12,288 nt of DNA from an uncultured delta proteobacterium (GTDB taxonomy: Bacteria > Myxococcota_A > Bradymonadia > REDH01), in assembly GCA_903912275.1 (NCBI GenBank), contig CAIWGR010000642.1, positions 1 to 12,288 on the forward strand. Direction: 5' to 3'. This document shows positions 6,928 through 12,288 of the stretch, piece by piece (the first letter of the stretch is position 1; each line of letters begins with the position of its first letter). The position numbers and the translations under genes are program-made. Under the pieces are notes generated by a model. That model saw only the letters and a program-made list of their open reading frames with translations. It did not search any database and was not told the origin of the DNA.

Positions 6928-8649
6928 TTGTCAGACGCGCTCCAGCCTCCCTCCCGCAGCATCACCTACCTGACCACCGCGAAGACGGCGGCCCGCAAGA
7001 TCGATGCGCTCCTCAACCTGCCGCGCCCCATGAAGGCCGTGCAGGCGCTCGACGCCCGCGAGTTCCACGCGCTCATCCAGACCGCCGGCCTCGACCAGTC
7101 CATCGAGCTCATCGAGCTGGCCTCCGGAGAGCAGGTGCAGGCGCTCATCGACTTCGACGGATGGAACCGCGATCGGCTCGAGCACAAGCGTTTTGCCGAC
7201 TGGATGATGATCCTGCTTGGGTGCCCCGACGAGTCGCTTCATCGCTGGTTCGCCAAGCTCGACCTCGAGCCCATCGTCGTCTGGATGCGGGAGCACGCGC
7301 AGGTCTTTCTCTGGGAAGAGGACCGCGATCTCCTCGACTGTGTCGATGCCCCGGTGCTCACCTCGCCCGACGGAACCTACGCCATCATGGTGCCCGACGA
7401 TGGCGAGCCCGCCGACATCGTCCGCATGCTCCTCGACCGCGCCTACGCCTACGACCTCGACTACGGCCGCCGCCTGCTCGAGGCCGCCCGCTGGGAGCTC
7501 AGCGCCCAGATGGAGGAGGAGGGCTACCGCTTCCGCAACGCCCGCCTCGAGGACCTCGGCTTTGTCGGCCTCGACGACGCCGCCGCTGTCTACGCCCGCA
7601 TCGATCTGCCTGCCTGGGCTGCAGCCCAGCGGCGCAAACTCGACGCCGGTGGCGAACTCGTCCCGACGCCCGTCGGCGACATCACCGCCCTCGACCTCGA
7701 GACACGCTGGTATGAGGTGGGGCCCGCTGGCACCCAGAGCAGCGTCACCCGCAGCGCCCTCGAGCTGGTTCGCAAGCAGAGTGGCTCGCTCCCCGACGCA
7801 GCCGCGCGCGGCCTCGTCGCCCAGTATGGCGCCCTCCTGCAGCGGGTCTCCGTCGCCGATGGTGGCTCACCCAACCACATCTCCCATCTCAGAAAGGCCG
7901 CAGAGCAGGCCGACGCCCGCATCGAACTCGGGCTCGCCTTCCTCACGGGCGAAGACCCCGAGAAGGCCGCTCGGGCGCTTCTGACCGTGCCTGTCCGCGA
8001 CCTGCACCGCGCGGGCCACGCCATCCCCACACGCCTCGCCTACCAGGCCCGCACCATGCTTGAGCGGGGCAACATGTCGCTCACCGACGAGCCCATGTCG
8101 CTGCTTAGCGCGCAGGAGGTCGACCTCTTTGAGGGGCTCCTCTCCGACCGGCCGCTCCGCTCTGTGCAGGAGGCTGCCCCCTTTCGTACCATGCGCGAGG
8201 TAGAGGCCGCATCGCTGGTGCTGGCCGACCTCGCCTTCTTCGAACTCTGGTTCATGGGCCGGCTCCGCTGGACGCGGGCCGAGCTCATCGAACTGCTCTT
8301 CAACATCGAGAAGAACCGCACCCCTGTGGAGCTCCTCGGCTTCCGCAGCCTGCTCGCCACCGTCCTCGTCGCCGAAAGCATCGAGCTCGGTGCGGGCCTG
8401 CGCCCCGTGACGCCGGCCGAGGCAACTGCCTGGCTCGACAGCCTTGTGGCGTCCGGCAAGCCCGACGAGACCGTGGCAAATCAGGCGGTCGCGGTGCTGT
8501 CGCGCCGCATGCCGGAAGAGTCAAAGATGGAGGCCGTGGTGGAGCGCATCGCGCTACGCGTCGCCACCTTCGTGACGGAGCAGATCCTGTCGACGACCGA
8601 CAATACCAATCTGGGCGTGTTGCTTCAGGGCTTCGTACTCAAGAGCTGA
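6928..8649 (+). CDS. DUF6178-like protein of unknown function
   Basis: A cytoplasmic protein of about 573 residues with no signal peptide or membrane helix, rich in Asp, Glu, Leu and Arg. From memory it resembles the DUF6178 family: an early stretch of the type KIDALLNLPRPMKAVQALDA, then LIQTAGLDQSIELIELASGEQVQALIDFDGW, later ARWELSAQMEEEGYRFRNARLEDLGF. No catalytic motif is evident; the repeated amphipathic helices suggest an alpha-helical scaffold. The start is uncertain. The frame is open back to an ATG at 6775, but that stretch translates to Pro/Arg/Cys-rich sequence and overlaps the transporter gene. An ATG at 7030 would cut off the conserved-looking KIDALL region. I chose the TTG at 6928; no clear ribosome binding site precedes any option. 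It ends 21 bp from the convergent lipoprotein gene. Confidence 0.8.
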   Translation: MSDALQPPSRSITYLTTAKTAARKIDALLNLPRPMKAVQALDAREFHALIQTAGLDQSIELIELASGEQVQALIDFDGWNRDRLEHKRFADWMMILLGCPDESLHRWFAKLDLEPIVVWMREHAQVFLWEEDRDLLDCVDAPVLTSPDGTYAIMVPDDGEPADIVRMLLDRAYAYDLDYGRRLLEAARWELSAQMEEEGYRFRNARLEDLGFVGLDDAAAVYARIDLPAWAAAQRRKLDAGGELVPTPVGDITALDLETRWYEVGPAGTQSSVTRSALELVRKQSGSLPDAAARGLVAQYGALLQRVSVADGGSPNHISHLRKAAEQADARIELGLAFLTGEDPEKAARALLTVPVRDLHRAGHAIPTRLAYQARTMLERGNMSLTDEPMSLLSAQEVDLFEGLLSDRPLRSVQEAAPFRTMREVEAASLVLADLAFFELWFMGRLRWTRAELIELLFNIEKNRTPVELLGFRSLLATVLVAESIELGAGLRPVTPAEATAWLDSLVASGKPDETVANQAVAVLSRRMPEESKMEAVVERIALRVATFVTEQILSTTDNTNLGVLLQGFVLKS

Positions 8650-8670
8650 GCTGCGCCCCGGAAGCTGCGC

Positions 8671-9468
8671 TTAGTTGGCGCCGTTGCAGGCCTTGTCGAA
8701 GTCTTCGGGGCGGCCCGAGAAGATGCTCGGATCGCTGCAGACAAGCCGGCAGTCGGTGTCGAGGTCCTGCCCGAGGTTGCAGCGATTCCCGGCGAAGGCC
8801 GAGGAGTCAGCCACGCCGTCGAGATTCGAACAGTTGGGCACGCCCGACTCCGCCGTGTTGGCCTCGGGCGGATAGACGATGCCACATCCGCGGCAGAGCG
8901 AGATGGGGAAGTTAAAGACGTTCGACTCAACCACGTTGTGCGATACGGTCTCACCGTAGAACTTCACCTGCACGCCAATCTCGACCGCATCGCCAGATGC
9001 GAAGGCGGGGTTGAGCTGCAGGTTACTACCCACGTTGGAGGGAATGACGGTCAGATCGATCGCGAAATCTTCGCCTGGCATTGCCGAGCCCGAAAGCGGG
9101 ATGGTCCGATTCTTGGCAACGCCCGAAAGCGTCGACGGAAGGTCGAGGGTGACCTCGGCCCGCGTGAGCGTGACAGTGTTCATCTCCGACTTGGCGCCGT
9201 TAAGGCCTCCGCCACCGGCGGGCCGCGCAAACGAGACAGACTCGGACGGGACCAAGTTGTTCTGGAGCACAGGATAGAGAATGTAGCTGGTGCCGATCAG
9301 CAGATCGAGGGTGCCTGATGTCTTGTAACTCGCGCCGCCCGGGTCGGGCGCGCAGTTTTCATCCGGCAGGCCGTTGTACTTCACGAACATCGCGGGGGCA
9401 TCATCGGCGCAGGCAGCGAGCACCGGCAGCGCCAGAAGGCTCAGACACACAGAGCGCAGGATTCGCAT
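8671..9468 (-). CDS. Small Cys-rich predicted lipoprotein downstream of aroKB
   Basis: A 265-residue exported protein not assignable to a named family. It begins MRILRSVCLSLLALPVLAAC, a lipoprotein signal peptide with the lipid-attached Cys at 20; Ala follows it, so retention in the inner membrane is not predicted. The middle is predicted to be beta-rich, with alternating hydrophobic residues and the stretch TVTLTRAEVTLDLPSTLSG. The C-terminal 75 residues hold about eight Cys, including LCRGCG, PNCSN, NRCN, TDCRLVCSD and KACNG, probably disulfide-bonded in the envelope. The start at 9468 is set by a GGAGG site 5 nt upstream; the reading frame is open to 9555 but that extension lies inside aroKB. 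The 19-bp gap after aroKB suggests cotranscription with the pilQ-aroKB block. A role linked to the pilus or envelope is only inferred from this position. Confidence 0.85.
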   Translation of the reverse strand: MRILRSVCLSLLALPVLAACADDAPAMFVKYNGLPDENCAPDPGGASYKTSGTLDLLIGTSYILYPVLQNNLVPSESVSFARPAGGGGLNGAKSEMNTVTLTRAEVTLDLPSTLSGVAKNRTIPLSGSAMPGEDFAIDLTVIPSNVGSNLQLNPAFASGDAVEIGVQVKFYGETVSHNVVESNVFNFPISLCRGCGIVYPPEANTAESGVPNCSNLDGVADSSAFAGNRCNLGQDLDTDCRLVCSDPSIFSGRPEDFDKACNGAN

Positions 9469-9473
9469 CTCAT

Positions 9474-9478
9474 CCTCC
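9474..9478 (-). promoter_or_regulatory. Ribosome binding site of the small lipoprotein gene
   Basis: The minus strand reads GGAGG 5 nt before the ATG at 9468, inside the short gap after the aroKB stop. It decides the start in favour of the signal peptide and against the longer frame that reaches into aroKB. Confidence 0.75.
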
Positions 9479-9487
9479 AAACCAGAA

Positions 9488-11074
9488 TCAAACATCGTCC
9501 ATGTTGCCAGAAAGTGACCGCCGAATCCACGCGTCGACGCGATCAAGTTCCACAATCTTCAACGTACAGTGACCTGCCCTGCGGCACAGGACAAACCTCA
9601 CGGCATCGTCGGTTCTCTTCTTATCCCGACTGATCGCCTCTCTCCAAATTTCGGGAGCCAGTTCCGGAGCTTCCGTCGGAAGTCCGAGCCTCGTGAGCAC
9701 TGCAGCCACCCGCTCCGCCACGCCCGGCTCCGTCTCGCCGAGTGCGGTACCGAACCGCAAGGCAGCCACCAGACCGATCGCCACCGCCTCGCCGTGGAGA
9801 TAGCGCCCATAACCTGTGGCCGCTTCGAGGGCATGGCCGACCGTGTGGCCAAGATTGAGCAGCGCGCGCTCCCCCCCCTCATGAGGATCTCGGGCGACCA
9901 GCTCCATCTTGGTCTGTGTCGCGAGGGCGACCGCGCGACCGATCGCATCGCCATCCCGCAGGATCAGCGCCACCGCATCGGCCTCGAGCTGTGCCAGCGC
10001 CTCTTCTCCCGTCAGCAGCGCACACTTCACCACTTCAGCGAGACCGGAACGGAATTCGCCGTCGGGGAGCGTCGCGAGGCTCGCGCCCCACTGGATCACC
10101 GCGGCCGGCATGTGAAAGGCACCCACCAGGTTCTTGCCGGACGGCAGGTCCACGCCCGTCTTTCCGCCGAGCGCCGCGTCGACCATGCCCATCAGCGTGG
10201 TCGCGACATGCACCACCGGCAGCCCGCGCATGACGGTCGCAGCGGCAAAGCCTCCCAGGTCTGAAACCACACCGCCACCCACGGTCACCACAGTATCGCC
10301 TCGATCGAGCGGACCGGCAAAGGCCTCCGTCCAGAGGCTGCTCAGCGCAGCCACCGTCTTTGCCGCTTCCCCGCCATCCACCCAGATGAGACGCGCGCTC
10401 CGACCCGCCTCTTCGAGCGCCACGACCGTTGCCTCCACCTCGTTGCGGAGCCGCCGATCGGCCACAACCAGGAGCCGGCCAGTTGGCACGAATTCCGTCA
10501 GCTTCTCCGCAAGCGCCACGGGCCCGCCCTCCAGCCAGGCAACAGGATGTGGCGCTCGCGCAGCACCGAGCGCGGCGGCCATCCCTTCGAGCACCGCAGG
10601 CCGGCTGAGCCCGTCACAGTCGAGCACGACATCGGCCGTCGCGTAGACCGCATCTCGCGCAGCGAAGCGGGTTTCAAGCAGCGCCCGCGTGCGATCGGCG
10701 CCGTCACAACCAGGCCGACGCACTGCGTCCGCCATCACGCGCGCCGCGGCCTCCGCCGGCTGCAACCGAAGGTAGACCGTCACCCAACCATGTTCCTTCG
10801 CAGCAGCGCGCACAGCGGGCGATGCAAAGGCGCCACCGCCGAGCGTGAGCACCCCGTCACGCTCCGCCAGCAGGCGGCAGACCAGCGCCCTCTCGCGCTC
10901 GCGCACCGCCTCCTCGCCGAGCCGCTCGAATGCATCCAGGAGCGGTTCACCGAGCTCACGCTCGAGAAGCGGATCGGTGTCTGTGAAGGGCAGCGCACAG
11001 GTTGCTGCAAGTGCCCGACCGGAGGTCGACTTGCCCGCCGCCGTAGACCCGACGATGAGCCAGCGCGGTGCCAC
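9488..11074 (-). CDS. aroKB: Bifunctional shikimate kinase / 3-dehydroquinate synthase
   Basis: A 528-residue cytoplasmic enzyme combining two shikimate-pathway steps: ATP-dependent phosphorylation of shikimate and NAD-dependent cyclisation of DAHP to 3-dehydroquinate. The kinase occupies about residues 1-165: Walker A GSTAAGKST (K15; Ala where Gly is usual at 13), DTD at 32-34, R58, GGG at 79-81, lid-type RRP, and an R-x3-Y end motif. The synthase occupies about 170-528: TVGGGVVSDLGGF (D272) for NAD, GGKTGVDLPSGKNLVG, and probable zinc ligands E347 (LAEVVK), H410 (NLGHTVGH) and H427 (YLHGEA). These two steps are not consecutive in the pathway. aroK and aroB are neighbours in many bacteria, and kinase-first fusions are known, for example in Thermotoga. 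The GTG start shares one base with the secretin stop (TAGTG), suggesting translational coupling. Confidence 0.95.
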   Translation of the reverse strand: MAPRWLIVGSTAAGKSTSGRALAATCALPFTDTDPLLERELGEPLLDAFERLGEEAVRERERALVCRLLAERDGVLTLGGGAFASPAVRAAAKEHGWVTVYLRLQPAEAAARVMADAVRRPGCDGADRTRALLETRFAARDAVYATADVVLDCDGLSRPAVLEGMAAALGAARAPHPVAWLEGGPVALAEKLTEFVPTGRLLVVADRRLRNEVEATVVALEEAGRSARLIWVDGGEAAKTVAALSSLWTEAFAGPLDRGDTVVTVGGGVVSDLGGFAAATVMRGLPVVHVATTLMGMVDAALGGKTGVDLPSGKNLVGAFHMPAAVIQWGASLATLPDGEFRSGLAEVVKCALLTGEEALAQLEADAVALILRDGDAIGRAVALATQTKMELVARDPHEGGERALLNLGHTVGHALEAATGYGRYLHGEAVAIGLVAALRFGTALGETEPGVAERVAAVLTRLGLPTEAPELAPEIWREAISRDKKRTDDAVRFVLCRRAGHCTLKIVELDRVDAWIRRSLSGNMDDV

Positions 11075-12288
11075 TATTCCTGCGGAGGCAGGAGGTCGGG
11101 TGTGTTCTCGTCGCGATCGATGGAGAGGTCGCGGTTGACGATGCGGGGCGTCAGGAAGACAAGAAGTTCGTTGCGGACGTCGGTGTGCGACGCGTTCCGG
11201 AAGAGCGGCCCGATGAGGGGCAGCGCGCCGAGGAAGGGGATACGGACGTTGGACGAGCCTGTGTTGCGCTGGAAAATGCCGCCGATGACGGTGGTATCTC
11301 CATCACGGATGAGGAGCTTGGTGCTGGCCTCACGACGGATGATGGAGGGGTCGCCACGAGAGCCCGTGTTCTCGAAGTCCGGCTCATTCTTGTTGACGGT
11401 AACATCGACGATGATGTTGCCGTCGGGGGTCACACGGGGCGTTACGGTGAGCGTCAGCGATGCGTCGAAGAAGACGGTCTGCGCGCCGGCCGCTGAGACA
11501 ACGCTGACGGGGATCGAGACGCCGCTGGTGATGCTCGCCTCTTCGTTGTCGAGCGTCGTGATGCGCGGCGCCGAGACGATCTTCACCGAGCCCTGCGACT
11601 CTGCGGCGCTGAGGCGGAGGTTGAGGTTGAAGGCGCCGGAAAGGCTGCCGAAGGTGAAGCCGACCGCGCCACCGCTGCCCGGACCGGCGGGGGCCGGAAG
11701 GTTGATGGCATAGTTCGGCGTCGAGCTGCCGCCGCCGGTGGGTGTGTCGCCCGACGAGGCGCCGCCGGCAATCCCGACGGTCGAGGGGAAGAGCAGCCCT
11801 GTCGCGTTGCCGATGGAGGGGTCGGCGAGGAAGTCACCGCCCCACTGGATGCCGAGGTCGCGCTTGAACTGGTCGTTCGACTCCACGATCCGCGCCTCGA
11901 TGAGGATCTGCGGTGTCTGCGTGTCGAGCTGCCGGACCAGCGCTTCGGCGGTGTCGAGGTTGGCAAGGACATCGGTCACGATGAGCGCGTTCTTGCGGGC
12001 ATCCACCTTTACCTTGCCGCGCGAGCTCAGCACGCCGCCGAGGATCTCGCCCAAGGCGCCTGCCTCTGCATAATTCACGGCGATGAGACGAACCTGCAGC
12101 GGCTCGAGCCCCTGACTCTGCACGTAAGCATCAATGCGGGCCTTGCTCTCTGCCTCAAAGACCGTCATCGGCGCAACGCGGATGATGTTCCCCTGCTGCT
12201 CCCAGCCGAGCCCGTTGCTGCGCAGGATGATGGCGAGCGCCTCATCGAGCGGCACGCTGCGGAGCCGGAGCGTCACGCTGCCGGCGAC
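11074..12288 (-). CDS. pilQ: Type IV pilus secretin, C-terminal part (5' end beyond window)
   Basis: The last 404 residues of an outer-membrane secretin, the ring through which the type IV pilus crosses the outer membrane. The visible part opens in an N0/STN-like domain (VTLRLRSVPLDEALAIIL, then GNIIRVAP). An N1-type secretin_N domain follows (VRLIAVNYAEAGALGEIL, then KVDARKNALIVTD). The secretin barrel domain follows: PQILIEARIVE, SAPRITTLDNEEASITSG, the Gly-rich variable stretch around GDTPTGGGSSTPNYAINL, and the C-terminal signature IPFLGALPLIGPLF with NELLVFLTPRIV. This order matches PilQ; a type II secretion GspD is less likely given the N0-N1-barrel layout and the aroK/aroB neighbour, which also follows pilQ in Gammaproteobacteria. 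The stop overlaps the aroKB start by one base. The other pil genes would lie beyond the right edge. Confidence 0.92.
   Translation of the reverse strand, partial: VAGSVTLRLRSVPLDEALAIILRSNGLGWEQQGNIIRVAPMTVFEAESKARIDAYVQSQGLEPLQVRLIAVNYAEAGALGEILGGVLSSRGKVKVDARKNALIVTDVLANLDTAEALVRQLDTQTPQILIEARIVESNDQFKRDLGIQWGGDFLADPSIGNATGLLFPSTVGIAGGASSGDTPTGGGSSTPNYAINLPAPAGPGSGGAVGFTFGSLSGAFNLNLRLSAAESQGSVKIVSAPRITTLDNEEASITSGVSIPVSVVSAAGAQTVFFDASLTLTVTPRVTPDGNIIVDVTVNKNEPDFENTGSRGDPSIIRREASTKLLIRDGDTTVIGGIFQRNTGSSNVRIPFLGALPLIGPLFRNASHTDVRNELLVFLTPRIVNRDLSIDRDENTPDLLPPQE

Noticed and set aside
5868..7715. Plus-strand reading frame of 615 codons across the transporter and DUF6178-like genes
   Set aside because: It spans the antisense of an evident membrane protein, the intergenic region and an out-of-frame part of the next gene. 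Its composition is Arg/Pro/His-rich, typical of a shadow frame.
8649..8670. Direct repeat AGCTGCGC at 8649-8656 and 8663-8670 in the convergent gap
   Set aside because: Only 8 bp and in direct orientation, so it forms no hairpin. There is no sign of an attachment site or insertion.
1..12288. Search for tRNA, rRNA, CRISPR repeats, insertion sequences or phage genes
   Set aside because: Nothing in the window resembles these. The genes are closely packed and no regularly spaced repeats or transposase-like frames were seen.

Overview
This is a GC-rich chromosomal window, apparently from a Gram-negative bacterium of the former Deltaproteobacteria (Myxococcota or Bradymonadales-like). The lineage is inferred from three predicted lipoproteins, two of them with Asp/Thr/Gly linkers after the lipobox, from four-cysteine modules fused to a hydrolase, from a type IV pilus secretin, and from a protein resembling the DUF6178 family. 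No phylogenetic search was possible.

Layout. Positions 1-1552 (minus) hold the N-terminal 517 residues of the replicative DNA polymerase III alpha subunit (DnaE); the rest lies beyond the left edge. A 223-bp divergent intergenic region carries a plausible dnaE promoter and two dyads. Positions 1776-2978 (plus) encode an orphan lipoprotein with a 15-bp tandem repeat, followed by two hairpins that look like a terminator. Positions 3086-5656 (plus) encode a large lipoprotein with four Cys modules and an alpha/beta-hydrolase-like domain. It converges with, and overlaps by 11 bp, an MFS transporter gene on the minus strand (5646-6821). Divergent from the transporter is a DUF6178-like gene (about 6928-8649, plus). 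That gene converges on a minus-strand block read right to left: the C-terminal part of a PilQ-type secretin (11074-12288, entering from the right edge), a fused shikimate kinase/3-dehydroquinate synthase (9488-11074), and a small Cys-rich lipoprotein (8671-9468).

The minus-strand block looks like one operon: the pilQ stop and aroKB start overlap (TAGTG), and the lipoprotein follows 19 bp after aroKB with its own strong ribosome binding site. pilQ next to aroK/aroB is a known arrangement in Gammaproteobacteria; here aroK and aroB are one polypeptide. The remaining genes look like single transcription units. I see no mobile element, CRISPR array, tRNA or rRNA, and no convincing new multi-gene system. 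The most unusual points are changed metal ligands in the DnaE PHP domain, the Cys-module/hydrolase fusion, the pilQ-aroKB-lipoprotein arrangement, and the orphan lipoprotein family.
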